A DNA stretch of 64,000 bases. Origin: Pelagimonas sp. (GTDB taxonomy: Bacteria; Pseudomonadota; Alphaproteobacteria; Rhodobacterales; Rhodobacteraceae). Shown here in pieces: positions 56,047 through 64,000 of this stretch (positions are counted from its first letter, which is position 1; each line of letters begins with the position of its first letter). The stretch is from the NCBI GenBank assembly GCA_025210345.1, contig JAOARX010000037.1:37991-101990 (forward strand), read 5' to 3'. A program made the position numbers and the translations under genes. The notes beneath the pieces were generated by a model. That model did not search any database, was not told the DNA's origin, and worked only from the letters and a program-made list of their open reading frames with translations.

Positions 56047-56198
56047 TACCTGTAGCCGCAATGCTGCCATGCAGAAAATGCATGAGAAAAATCAGCGTTT
56101 CTGGGTAGTTGTGGTCAAAGTGTGCGCAGTTTTTCGGCAAAAGGTTGCCGCTAACAGTTCAAAATGCCACTTAAAGGGGCACACAAGGGGGGAAGCCC

Positions 56199-57260
56199 AT
56201 GAATGACGTAACGAAGCTGGTCAAGCACGCGCTTGAGGGGCTTGAACTGCCAGATGGTGGAAACCTGATTTCAAGAGATATGATTCGAGCGCTTTCGGTC
56301 GAAAAGGGATTCGCGCGCTTTGTCATCGAAGCGCCCAATGCCGAAGTCGCTCGGTTGATGGAGCCCCTGCGCCGCGTCGCAGAAGAAACAGTCAGCCGCG
56401 TTTCCGGTATAAACGGTGCCAGCGCCGTGCTGACCGCGCACCAGCAACCCAAAGTGCCGCAGCTCAAACTCGGCGGGCATCCCAAGGCGCAAGAGGGGGT
56501 GATGAAACCCTCCGGTGTAAAAACAGTTCTGGCCATTGGATCTGGCAAAGGTGGCGTGGGGAAATCCACGGTGTCTTCTAACCTGGCGGTTGCCCTTGCG
56601 CGTGCGGGCAAACGCGTGGGACTTTTGGATGCGGACATTCACGGCCCGTCACAGCCGCGCATGTTCGGCCTGACAGCAAAACCCGCCAGCCCGGATGGCC
56701 AGACAATTGAACCGCTCAAGGCGCATGGAGTCACGGTGATGTCCATTGGCTCGATGTTGGCCGAAGACAAGGCGGTGATCTGGCGTGGCCCCATGCTGAT
56801 GGGGGCGCTGCAACAGATGATGATGCAGGTGAATTGGGGGGAACAGGATGTGTTGATTGTGGATCTGCCCCCCGGAACCGGGGATGTGCAGATGTCGCTG
56901 TGCCAGAAATCCGACGTGGCCGGGGCAATCGTGGTCTCAACCCCGCAGGATGTTGCGCTCTTGGATGCGCGCAAGGCACTTGATGCCTTTGCGACGCTCG
57001 AAACGCCGGTGTTGGGCCTGATCGAGAACATGGCCGTGTTCACATGCCCACATTGCGGCAAGGACAGTCATATCTTTGGGAACGGTGGTGTCGCACAAGA
57101 GGCGCGTGCGCTGGGCGTTCCACTTTTGGCGCAGCTGCCCATTGACCTTGATACGCGCCTTGGTGGGGACGGGGGAACCCCTATCGCAACCGGGGACAGC
57201 CCCATGGCGCAGGCCTATGCCCAACTGGCGGATCGGCTGATCTCGGGTGGGGTTGTCTGA
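56199..57260 (+). CDS. mrp: Mrp/ApbC-type P-loop ATPase, iron-sulfur carrier
   Basis: This 353-residue Mrp/NBP35-family protein has an N-terminal MIP18-like domain (about 1-80), the deviant Walker [12 protein letters not shown] (about 113-123), [12 protein letters not shown] (about 146-157) and the cluster-binding C-x2-C in [10 protein letters not shown] (about 280-289). It carries [4Fe-4S] clusters to target apoproteins. AAGGGGGG-type purine-rich sequence precedes the ATG. Composite repeats F and G fill the spacer to the convergent holB. Confidence 0.93.
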   Translation: MNDVTKLVKHALEGLELPDGGNLISRDMIRALSVEKGFARFVIEAPNAEVARLMEPLRRVAEETVSRVSGINGASAVLTAHQQPKVPQLKLGGHPKAQEGVMKPSGVKTVLAIGSGKGGVGKSTVSSNLAVALARAGKRVGLLDADIHGPSQPRMFGLTAKPASPDGQTIEPLKAHGVTVMSIGSMLAEDKAVIWRGPMLMGALQQMMMQVNWGEQDVLIVDLPPGTGDVQMSLCQKSDVAGAIVVSTPQDVALLDARKALDAFATLETPVLGLIENMAVFTCPHCGKDSHIFGNGGVAQEARALGVPLLAQLPIDLDTRLGGDGGTPIATGDSPMAQAYAQLADRLISGGVV

Positions 57261-57303
57261 CGCTGTTTCACGCCCCCCCCAGCGCGGCTTGTTCGCGTTG
57301 GAT

Positions 57304-57337
57304 GCCTCCGGCGGGGATATTGGGGAAAAGGTGAAAC
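57304..57337 (+). repeat. Dispersed composite intergenic element, copy F
   Basis: GCCTCCGGCGGGGATATTGG followed by GGAAAAGGTGAAAC. The core has ATATTG instead of ATATTT. It forms a head-to-head pair with copy G, eight bases away, in the spacer between mrp and holB. Confidence 0.55.
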
Positions 57338-57345
57338 ACACCAGC

Positions 57346-57399
57346 GTTTCATCTCTTGGAAAATATCCCGGGGAGGCCGCAGGCCGGGGCAGAGCCCCC
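57346..57399 (-). repeat. Dispersed composite intergenic element, copy G
   Basis: On the minus strand: a GC hairpin GGGGCTCTGCCCC (about 57385-57397), GGCCTGCGGCC, the core CTCCCCGGGATATTTTCC and tail AAGAGATGAAAC. It is inverted relative to copy F, so that the two tails face each other. Confidence 0.6.
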
Positions 57400-57414
57400 T
57401 GCGCAGGTCCCGGG

Positions 57415-58536
57415 TCAGGCCGCTTTGGCCAGTTGTAAAAACAGATCCGTCACCAAGGACACCGGATCCACATTGACCGCCCGCGCGTGCCGTGCGCGAT
57501 CCCCGGCTTCCTGCGCGGCCTTTGCCCAACGGCGGGCGTGATGGGCGTCCGGGGCCAGCTTTTGCAGGATTTGGGCCTCTTGTGCGGTGACGAGGTGGGT
57601 AGGCGGTTGGCCCGTGGCCCCGGTGCGCGCAAGCCGCGCAACCGCCTGATCCGTAAGGCTCAGTGTCAAAGAAAGCCGGTCCTCTTTTCCCTTACCCGCG
57701 CAGCTTTCCGCCAAAGCCAGCAGCCTGGGCCTGTCCAAAGCGGGCAAGGATGCCAAGAGCGCCAGGATATCCTGATACAGCGCAATGCCGTCGAGTGAGA
57801 GCAAACGGATGGCCCCGCCCACCGATCCCGTCGCCAATGCGGTCAGTGGTTCTGTTTGCTCTGGTGTGACCTCGACTTCGGCCTGCTCCAGCGCCTGTGC
57901 CATATCCGTTGGACCCAGCGGAGCACAGCGCAATTCGCGACACCGCGAGCGAATGGTGGGCAACAGGCGCGCGGGTTGGTGGCTGACCAATAGAAGCGTG
58001 GTGTTTGCGGGGGGCTCTTCCAGCAGCTTCAGAATGGCGTTGGCGGCAGGGATGTTCAGCTCATCTGCACAGTCGACGATCACCACGCGCCGCCCACCAT
58101 CCGCTGCGGACAGGGAAAAGAAATTCTTGAGTTTGCGCACTTCGTCCACGCGAATCTCAGCGGCCAGCCTGTCGCCCTTGTCGGTCGGACCGCGACGCAA
58201 CAGGAACAATCCGGGCTCGGACAGGGCGCGCATGCGGCCTGAGACCGGGTGGTCTTGGCTGATGTCCAGGGTTTGTGGTGGCGGGGGCGCGCCAAACAGC
58301 CCATCGTCGCCGTCCAATGGCGTGGCCAGCAAAAAGCGCGCCAATCGCCAGGCCAAGGTGGCCTTGCCCACACCACGTGGGCCGGTGATCAGCCAGCCGT
58401 GATGCAGCCGCCCGGTGTTGAAAGCGGTCAGAAAATCGTCTTGGGCATGTGCTTGTCCAAACAGCGCAGGCGTGTGGCGCGGGTGCGGGGCCCCCGGGGT
58501 CGCATCGGGCTCGGGCAGATCGCTCAGGTCGCTCAT
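57415..58536 (-). CDS. holB: DNA polymerase III subunit delta'
   Basis: Delta' is part of the clamp loader that places the sliding clamp on DNA. The 373-residue AAA+ protein has a P-loop GPRGVGKATLAW (about 52-63) with Ala after the Lys, a change consistent with the delta' subunit not binding ATP. It also has DCADELNIPAANAILKLLEEPP (about 153-174) with the SRC-type motif in TIRSRCREL (about 190-198). The ATG overlaps the tmk stop by four bases. The order dacA-tmk-holB is a standard alphaproteobacterial operon. Confidence 0.92.
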   Translation of the reverse strand: MSDLSDLPEPDATPGAPHPRHTPALFGQAHAQDDFLTAFNTGRLHHGWLITGPRGVGKATLAWRLARFLLATPLDGDDGLFGAPPPPQTLDISQDHPVSGRMRALSEPGLFLLRRGPTDKGDRLAAEIRVDEVRKLKNFFSLSAADGGRRVVIVDCADELNIPAANAILKLLEEPPANTTLLLVSHQPARLLPTIRSRCRELRCAPLGPTDMAQALEQAEVEVTPEQTEPLTALATGSVGGAIRLLSLDGIALYQDILALLASLPALDRPRLLALAESCAGKGKEDRLSLTLSLTDQAVARLARTGATGQPPTHLVTAQEAQILQKLAPDAHHARRWAKAAQEAGDRARHARAVNVDPVSLVTDLFLQLAKAA

Positions 58537-59165
58537 AGGCGGGCCGCGACGGTTTCATAAACATCATCTGACACGGCCTGGATGCCGCGCGCGCCATCAA
58601 TGGTGCAAATCCGGTCGGGAAATTCACGCGCCAGATCCAGAAAGCCCGCCCGCATCTCCTCTTGCAGCGCGATGCCAAAATCCTCAAAACGTTCTTCGAC
58701 GGTGGCGCGCGATTTGGCGCGGGCCAGCCCATCCGCCGGAGCCATATCCACCAAGACGGTCAGGTCAGGTTCGATCCCGATCATCAGGCTGTGCAAAGCG
58801 TCGACTTCGCGGCGCATGCCCCCGCGCAGGCCCTGATACATCCGGGAACTATCTGCAAAGCGATCACAGATCACCACTTTCCCGGCCGCCAAGGCCGGGC
58901 GGATCGTGCGTTCCAGGTGGTCGCGGCGCGCGGCGGTAAAGAGCAAAAGTTCCGTCTGGGCAGACCACCTGTCCGGCTCACCTTGCAACACCAGAGCGCG
59001 AATTTCCTCGGCCCCGGGTGAACCCCCGGGTTCGCGGGTCAAGATCACGTCGTGGCCCGCGGCGGTCAGGCGGTCGGCCAAAAGACGGGCCTGCGTGGAT
59101 TTGCCGGATCCGTCGATGCCCTCAAAGCTGATGAACATGCCGCCCGTGTCGCGTTGTCTGGTCAC
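58533..59165 (-). CDS. tmk: Thymidylate kinase
   Basis: Tmk phosphorylates dTMP to dTDP. The 210-residue P-loop kinase shows FEGIDGSGKSTQA (about 14-26), LTREPGGSPGAEEIR (about 39-53), CDRFADSS (about 100-107) and the lid region RAKSRAT. The start is given as GTG 59165, which overlaps the dacA stop (GTGA) and suggests coupled translation; ATG 59138 would remove nine residues and remains possible. Its stop overlaps the holB ATG. Confidence 0.93.
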   Translation of the reverse strand: MTRQRDTGGMFISFEGIDGSGKSTQARLLADRLTAAGHDVILTREPGGSPGAEEIRALVLQGEPDRWSAQTELLLFTAARRDHLERTIRPALAAGKVVICDRFADSSRMYQGLRGGMRREVDALHSLMIGIEPDLTVLVDMAPADGLARAKSRATVEERFEDFGIALQEEMRAGFLDLAREFPDRICTIDGARGIQAVSDDVYETVAARL

Positions 59166-60322
59166 TCGTTTGTGTCCTGCATACGGTCAATCAGAACCTT
59201 GGATGCGGTCATGACCCGGTCAACAAAGCCCCCTGCGGCCACATCTTCGCGCGCAAGCAACGGAATACGCTTTTCCGGCAAGCCATCGGGGGTCAGGATC
59301 AATTCGCCCAGTTGCTGCCCGGCGGCAATCGGCGCTTCCACGGGGCCGGTATAGACCACCTCGGCCCCCAGTTTGCTTGCGCCGCGTGTCGGGACAAGCA
59401 TCGACACATCTGCGCCGGGAACCAGCGTGACGCTGTCCTTGGCACCCATCCAGACCTCTGCCTGGGCCACCTCGGTGTCCTTTTTGATCACGGTTTTTTC
59501 CGCGAACTGGCGAAAGGACCAGTTGACGATGGCTTCGGATTCTTCGGCGCGGGCCTTGGCGCTGTCCAGCCCGGTGATGGCGAAAATCACACGGCGCTCA
59601 CCCTGTTTGGCCGAACCCACCAGCCCATAACCGGCCTCTTGTGTATGGCCGGTTTTCAACCCGTCGGCACCAATGCCAAGCCCAAGAAGCGGGTTGCGGT
59701 TAAAGCGGTTCTGGCTTTCTTTTTCGTCGAACAGAAATTCGGATTGCGAAAACATCGGATAGTATTCCGGGTAGTCCTCGATCAGGCGCGTCGCCAATAG
59801 CGCCAGATCCCGCATGGACATTTCATGTCCCGCCGCTGGCCAGCCGTTGGAATTCGCAAACTGCGAGCTGGTCATGCCAAGCTGCTGGGCGCGCTGTGTC
59901 ATCAGGCGCGCGAACCCCCGTTCGCTGCCGTCGGGGGACAGGGCCTCGGCGATCACGGCGCAGGCGTCGTTGCCGGACAGTACGATGATGCCACGCAACA
60001 GGTCTTCGACCTTGACCCGTTCGCCAGCGCGCAAAAACAGCGTTGAGCCGCCGTAATCCATGGCGTGTTGCGAAACGCGCAGCTCTTCGTTCAGGCGCAA
60101 ACGCCCCTCGCGGATGGCTTCGAACGCGATATACAGGGTCATGAGCTTGGACATGGATGCGGGGGGCAGGGCCTCGTCCGCGCGTTTGGCCATCAACACA
60201 GTGCCCGTTGTCTGGTCCAAAACAAAGGCCGCGCGGGCACGGGTTTCAAAGGCCAAGGCCTGAGTGGCCATCAGCGCCAGGGCGCAGGCACTTGCCATAA
60301 GGCGGCGGGGCAGGGCGGTCAT
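59162..60322 (-). CDS. dacA: D-alanyl-D-alanine carboxypeptidase (penicillin-binding protein, S11)
   Basis: This 386-residue class C low-molecular-mass PBP trims the terminal D-Ala from peptidoglycan stem peptides. It has a signal peptide (about 1-24), SxxK as SMSKL (about 55-59), SxN as SGND (about 113-116) and KTG in GLKTGHTQEAG (about 216-226). A C-terminal PBP5-like beta domain follows. ATG 60322 is chosen over a frame to 60460 because it starts the signal peptide and has AGGAG upstream. It is the first gene of dacA-tmk-holB; the rlpA/SPOR-like gene normally near it lies beyond an RTX remnant. Confidence 0.92.
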   Translation of the reverse strand: MTALPRRLMASACALALMATQALAFETRARAAFVLDQTTGTVLMAKRADEALPPASMSKLMTLYIAFEAIREGRLRLNEELRVSQHAMDYGGSTLFLRAGERVKVEDLLRGIIVLSGNDACAVIAEALSPDGSERGFARLMTQRAQQLGMTSSQFANSNGWPAAGHEMSMRDLALLATRLIEDYPEYYPMFSQSEFLFDEKESQNRFNRNPLLGLGIGADGLKTGHTQEAGYGLVGSAKQGERRVIFAITGLDSAKARAEESEAIVNWSFRQFAEKTVIKKDTEVAQAEVWMGAKDSVTLVPGADVSMLVPTRGASKLGAEVVYTGPVEAPIAAGQQLGELILTPDGLPEKRIPLLAREDVAAGGFVDRVMTASKVLIDRMQDTNE

Positions 60323-60639
60323 TGGGACGGTGCTCCTGTTGTTCTTGCTCGTGACTCGTCTTGTTATCGCCCATCGCACCTGTGGTGTCACTGCGCAAAC
60401 GCTCGTGCGATGGCAAAACAGCAAGGGCTTGCCTGCAAGAGGCGGATCCCCGCCACACAAAAGCCACCAAGGTTAACCGTCGCAAAAGACATGGACGCTT
60501 GGCTGCCGGCCGACAGTGCGCGCGCCCATCGACTTGGCCGCCGGTTTCAGGGGCGATATTGCAGATCCCCGAGCCTTGGTCCGTCAGTAGCCGAACGCGG
60601 CCAGCTGTGCGGAAAAACGACAGATCTGCGTAGGTAGCC
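60323..60639. other. Spacer upstream of dacA
   Basis: No coding region is supported in these 317 bases. They should hold the dacA promoter. I could not identify sigma boxes or conserved structure. The A/T content does not differ from neighbours. Confidence 0.3.
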
Positions 60640-61050
60640 ATGGGTTTGGCCATATTTATTGCGATGGGTGGGCTGATCCTGCTCATATTTCCCGTTGAAG
60701 AGGGGGGGGGGCGACGACGCCACTGGGGTGTTCGTTCGACGCCTCAGTGGCCCCGCATCATGCCGAGCTGAGGCCCTACATCGAGGAGCCCCCAGATGCC
60801 GATGATGTGATCGGCACCGATCAAAACGACATCATTCTCGCGGGGCGGGCAATGATCTGGTGCGCGGTAGGGGCGGCGCGGATTGGAACTCCGGCGGCGT
60901 TTCTCTCATCGGGGACAGGTTTTGAAATCCGGGAACGATACGTTGCTGGGTGGGATCGGAAGAGCCTGAATGGATGCGCACCCTCAATGGGTTATCTGCC
61001 CCACGCGCGAAGATCAGAGCCATGCCTTTGCGCAGCTTTCATGTGGAGCA
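60640..61050 (+). pseudogene. Decayed RTX-type calcium-binding protein gene
   Basis: An ATG at 60640 opens MGLAIFIAMGGLILLIFPVEE, a membrane anchor like that of many roseobacter RTX proteins, then hits a ten-G tract (60702-60711). Past that tract another frame reads DADDVIGTDQNDIILAG, a typical RTX nonapeptide start. A third frame continues GNDLVRGRGGADWN, and further on GNDTLLGGIGRA ends at a stop. At least two frame changes and stops separate the pieces, so the gene is not functional as read. It is inserted between dacA and the SPOR gene. Confidence 0.6.
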
Positions 61051-61084
61051 TTTTAAACAGAGGGGGCCGGTCCCTGATCAGGTA

Positions 61085-61972
61085 TTAGTTTCCGACCGCG
61101 TAGGCATCCCCAAAACCTTGGGCCTTGATCTTGGATTTGAGTTCCGAAATCTCGGCCTTGCTTTGGGCGGGACCAACAACGACACGATAAAAGGTTTTGC
61201 CCTTCATCTTGTGCTCCTTGATGGTCGGAACCATGCCCTGTTGGCGCATTGCGGTTGCCGTGTTCTTGGCATTCTGGTGAACGCTGAAGATTCCGATCTG
61301 GATATATGGCTTTTTCAACGGGGAGCCGCTGTTGGCCGCGGCGGGTTTGGGCGTGGGCCTTGGCGCGGGCGCTGCCTGGGGGGCAGGGGCAAGAGATGCG
61401 GTTTGGATGTCGCTTTGCGCCGCCGGTTCCAGCGGTTCAGCACTTATGTCATCGGCCGCTGCAATCGCGGGGTCTTCGGTCGGTTGGGGCGCAGGATCGT
61501 CAATCACGACCTGTTCGCGCCGCAGGGCCACCACATCAAGATTGGTGGGCGATCCGGCCAGCAAGCCCAGCGCCGCCGCCGCATCCGAAGACACCTGCAG
61601 ACGGGGCCCAGGCGTGTCGCGTTCCTTGCGGAACAAAGCCCCGATCACGAATTTGCCGTTTGACTGGTTGCGGACAATCACCCGCTCGGGCGCGGCAACA
61701 TCAGGATGCGCAACCCAGACCCCGCCCAACGAGGGGCGACCATCCCAAAGCCCGGCTTCGGTGGTGTGAAAAATATCCGGGGCTTCGACGTCGCGTTCGC
61801 TTGTGGTGCTATTTGCGGTGCTCGCCCGCGAAACGACGTCACCGTTCGAAGATTGCGGTTGCAGGAATGTCGGCATCTGCCCTTCTGCGCAGGCAGACAG
61901 GGTCAAAAGACCCGCGCCCAAGGCGGCAAACCGTACAAAATTACTGTGGAATGGCGAAAACGAACCGCTCAT
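61085..61972 (-). CDS. Lipoprotein with RlpA-like and SPOR domains
   Basis: This 295-residue protein has a signal peptide ending in the lipobox LSAC (about 25-28). The region about 70-165 (VIVRNQSNGKFVIGALF then LQVSSDAAAALGLL) resembles the double-psi beta-barrel of RlpA, though without the usual catalytic pattern. A Pro/Ala-rich linker follows, and a C-terminal SPOR domain (about 222-295, IQIGIFSVHQNAKNTATAM) that binds denuded septal peptidoglycan. It probably acts at the division site. dacA, tmk and holB lie downstream on the same strand beyond the RTX remnant. Confidence 0.85.
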   Translation of the reverse strand: MSGSFSPFHSNFVRFAALGAGLLTLSACAEGQMPTFLQPQSSNGDVVSRASTANSTTSERDVEAPDIFHTTEAGLWDGRPSLGGVWVAHPDVAAPERVIVRNQSNGKFVIGALFRKERDTPGPRLQVSSDAAAALGLLAGSPTNLDVVALRREQVVIDDPAPQPTEDPAIAAADDISAEPLEPAAQSDIQTASLAPAPQAAPAPRPTPKPAAANSGSPLKKPYIQIGIFSVHQNAKNTATAMRQQGMVPTIKEHKMKGKTFYRVVVGPAQSKAEISELKSKIKAQGFGDAYAVGN

Positions 61973-62130
61973 TGTTGTGCCTCATGCCCCTGGCGCGCAA
62001 AACGCGCTCTTGTCCGACCGCCGGGCATGTGATGATCTGCCGGCCTGTCTGTTAAACTGCCTCGAATAGGGTTCTTTTGACCCATTTGAATGCAATCTAA
62101 CCTTTTCAGGCCATTATTGAAAGCCTGCAA

Positions 62131-63006
62131 TCAAAGACTGCGCAAATTTCCTCCGAAGGTGTCTTTCAGAATCAAAACCTTGGCGTTAAAGCTGTTCGAA
62201 CGCGGAGGTTTGGCAGAGTGGTCGAATGCACCGGTCTTGAAAACCGACGAGGTGAAAGCCTCCCAGGGTTCGAATCCCTGAGCCTCCGCCATTTCACATT
62301 TTTGGCTGGAAAATCCCGCTAACACCTTGAATGGCAAGGTGGTTTTGGGTGTACGAAGCCCGTTTTCGCGTGAGTATGAAATCCGATCAGCGAACGCCAA
62401 TCTAAGCACTTTCTTACGCCCTAGCAGATTTTCACTCTCCCAGAGATTCCAAGGGTTTGAGAGGAATTCCATGGCGTGTTCGAACAATTGTTCAAAGGTG
62501 TTCGCCTTCACGGGCTGTTTTTCCAGTTTTTCGTCTAAAATCAACTTTGTGCGCTCCATCTTTTCAATACGCTTCTCATAGGCTGTGATGATTGTTGGAC
62601 TGTCCGCTTCAACAATGCGGTCCATCAGGCCCTCAATTTGCTTGGTGAGTTGATCACGCTCTTTGCGCAAGACACGCTTATTCGCTTCTGCCTGCACGGA
62701 GCGCTGAGACCATGCGTCTTTAAACATGCGCTTGGCATAGGCAAAGATGCCCTCAGAGGGCGCAAGACCCTGCATCAAAGTCGCAAACTCCCCTTCCAGC
62801 ACATCGCGGCGGATCGACTTACGGTAGCTTGGACAGCCTTTGGCGTGGCAGAGGTAATACGGATGTTTCTTACCTGATTTGCTGGTGGACCAGCAGGCGG
62901 TCAACGGCGTGCCGCAATCGTCACAGCAGACAAAGCCACGCAATGGGAAAGGCTCGCCCATTGGCGCTACGCAACCCGGCCAGATATCCTGCCACGTATT
63001 CGTGGC
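62131..63006 (-). pseudogene. C-terminal remnant of a serine recombinase, reading through tRNA-Ser
   Basis: The frame contains the recombinase zinc ribbon (CDDCGTPLTACW then YLCHAKGC) and the coiled-coil region (about 75-155), but no N-terminal catalytic resolvase domain with the active Ser; the frame is closed by TAA at 63007-63009. The recombinase part ends LPFKVLAGF and then runs on antisense through tRNA-Ser (AEAQGFEPWEAF and FKTGAFDHSAKPP come from the tRNA). It is thus a 5'-deleted integrase of an element inserted at the tRNA 3' end. The 62961 Met is only the first internal ATG. Confidence 0.75.
62204..62291 (+). tRNA. tRNA-Ser (anticodon TGA)
   Basis: Acceptor GGAGGTT (62204-62210) pairs with AGCCTCC (62281-62287; one T-G pair), then G discriminator and encoded CCA (62289-62291). 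The anticodon loop CTTGAAA places TGA at 62238-62240. A long variable arm (class II) and the T arm GGGTTCGAATCCC follow. The 88-base length suits tRNA-Ser. The recombinase remnant overlaps it on the other strand. Confidence 0.95.
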
Positions 63007-63546
63007 TTAGGTTTTCACTTTGGTCATTTTGCTTATCTCATTTCTCTTGTTCTCAACTCCGCTCGGTTGATCCCGCAGGGGCATCCGGTACTCAACCCCT
63101 CCAATATCGGTCAGTTTGGTGTGCGCCAGATTCTGGCCATCGCCGCCAACCGCATCACGTGGTCATGGCGTTCTGTGGATCAGATCGCTATTTTTGGCGC
63201 AGTTGTTGCTGGTCTGATCATGATATTTATTCAGGCCATCCTGATCGCGGCCTACGCTGTTCTTGGAACAGCACACGCGTCCTCGGCCAATGAGTTCTTT
63301 ACCACACCAGAAGCCAATGTGCAGACAGATGTGGTGTTGATCTTTTTGGAGCAGGTCTTCGGCCCAAATCTTGATTTCTTTGGAGCCGCCACACAACCCT
63401 TGGGAACGCCTGTGGTGCGTGTTATAGATCTGATTGGAGTGCGGCGTGGCGCAGATTGTGAGGGCGTCAGAAAGGCGCTTTCCGAGGTTCAGGTTCGATC
63501 ATTGGCTAGGCCGAAACATCCCCCAACTATGCTCACCTCTACTTAG
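62962..63546 (+). pseudogene. Fragment of a DotA/TraY-like type IV secretion protein
   Basis: The frame reads WRYATRPDILPRIRGLGF and then hydrophobic YLISLVLNSARLIPQGHP, NPSNIGQFGVRQIL and a membrane segment (GAVVAGLIMIFIQAILIAAY). This is like the N-terminal part of DotA/TraY conjugal-transfer proteins as I remember them. The likeness ends after GAATQPLGTPV near 63420, and the rest to the stop is unrelated. There is no start codon of its own: the 5' side abuts the recombinase remnant. It is read as a truncated piece of a conjugative element. The assignment is from memory and moderate. Confidence 0.45.
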
Positions 63547-63557
63547 GGAGAGACCAT

Positions 63558-63605
63558 TTGGGGGCAGACAGCCCCCAACGGCGGCGCAAGCCGCCATTAT
63601 TTTTC
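63558..63605 (+). terminator. Two hairpins with T run after the DotA-like fragment
   Basis: TTGGGGGC-AGACA-GCCCCCAA (63558-63578) and GGCGGC-GCAA-GCCGCC (63580-63595), followed by ATTATTTTTC. It overlaps the stop codon of the convergent membrane-protein gene. Confidence 0.7.
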
Positions 63606-64000
63606 ATCGGCAGATGGGCTGACACAGAAGAAGATTCCAGCCCCAACACAAGCCCATAGAAAGTGAGCGCCGAGCGAGTGCATTTCGATGCTGGTTCCTA
63701 GATTGGAATTTGTGAGCGAACCTACGAGCACAGGGAGGAACAGGAAACCGAAGGCACAACCGCCTGCCGTTATTCGTTTGCCTATGTCCTCGGAGGTTTT
63801 GAGGAGGTGAGTGGCAACGAAGTGAGCGAACTTACCGCCTAGGGCGATTCCCACCCACATGCTGGCAAAGAATGCGAGTATGCCAGCCCCTCGGGACACC
63901 TCACCGCCAAACATGACTGCGATAGGAATGAGAATGAATGGTGCAGTGCCGACCCATGGCAACCACTTCGACTTTTCCAGCTTCTTAAAAAACTCAATCA
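63597..64000 (-). CDS. Unknown membrane protein (5' end outside window)
   Basis: At least 134 residues of an open frame that runs past the window edge; no ATG is seen inside, so the first residues are missing. Three to four hydrophobic segments are visible: APFILIPIAVMFGG, GILAFFASMWVGIALGG, CAFGFLFLPVLVGSL and LWACVGAGIFFCV. A short charged N-terminal stretch precedes them. I do not recognise the family. Base composition is clearly lower in G+C than the rest of the window, in line with mobile or island DNA next to the tRNA integration site. Confidence 0.65.
   Translation of the reverse strand, partial: IEFFKKLEKSKWLPWVGTAPFILIPIAVMFGGEVSRGAGILAFFASMWVGIALGGKFAHFVATHLLKTSEDIGKRITAGGCAFGFLFLPVLVGSLTNSNLGTSIEMHSLGAHFLWACVGAGIFFCVSPSADEK

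Noticed and set aside
56047..56198. A further small gene between the DUF1127 promoter and mrp (frame at 55991-56206)
   Set aside because: The frame runs through the divergent promoter, has no ribosome site and ends inside the start of mrp.
63423..63540. A stretch whose translation GVAQIVRASERR resembles peptides produced by reading through tRNA genes
   Set aside because: No acceptor or anticodon stem can be closed; at best a decayed tRNA or attachment fragment.

Overview
The window looks like chromosomal DNA from an alphaproteobacterium of the order Rhodobacterales (Roseobacter group). The evidence is high-GC coding with tightly packed genes, aerobic cobaltochelatase genes (cobS/cobT), an hflK-hflC-DUF2065-degP block, a betI-betC-betB-betA osmoprotectant operon, a Suv3-type helicase/S4/fdxA/carD cluster, a SAM-II riboswitch before metZ, and a tandem array of CCUCCUCCC-loop small RNAs behind a DUF1127 gene, a hallmark of this order. 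This rests on recognising families, not on any search.

Layout. 0-10 kb: 3' end of recN, a ClC channel, an FAD-linked oxidase, an aminopeptidase P, DUF427, then cobS-X-cobT on the minus strand, with an unknown secreted protein X between the two chelatase genes. 10-18 kb: an ECF sigma/short anti-sigma pair, rpiA, gor, hflK-hflC-DUF2065 and degP. 18-25 kb: a lipoprotein, a 2Fe-2S ferredoxin, an FG-GAP protein, YmdB, an SLC13 permease, a glutamine amidotransferase and yebC. 24-34 kb: divergent argP-like/lysE pair, EamA transporter, small proteins, the choline-sulfate to glycine betaine operon with a BetI-type operator, a nuclease, DUF465 and a DksA-type zinc protein. 34-46 kb: GNAT/PepF, hydrolase/SCP2, TPR, Suv3-like helicase, S4, fdxA, carD, a CPA2 antiporter and a hydrolase. 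46-55 kb: SAM-II riboswitch with metZ, folE2, a DUF1127-like small protein, trkH, a TPP enzyme and valS. 55-56 kb: a DUF1127 gene followed by five tandem two-hairpin sRNA units. 56-62 kb: mrp, then rlpA/SPOR-like-dacA-tmk-holB, with a decayed RTX-type gene inserted between the first two. 62-64 kb: tRNA-Ser used as an integration site, with a serine-recombinase remnant and a DotA/TraY-like remnant.

Most genes are housekeeping or stress functions: membrane protein quality control (HflKC, DegP), redox (glutathione reductase, ferredoxins), ion homeostasis (ClC, TrkH, CPA2), osmoprotection (bet operon) and cell-wall work (dacA, RlpA/SPOR). The most interesting structures are noncoding. They are the five-unit sRNA array with a recognisable heat-shock-type promoter, a SAM-II aptamer carrying an extra hairpin and followed by an intrinsic terminator, and a composite palindromic element present seven times, always in spacers at gene ends. 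The right end is a scar of mobile DNA at a tRNA gene.
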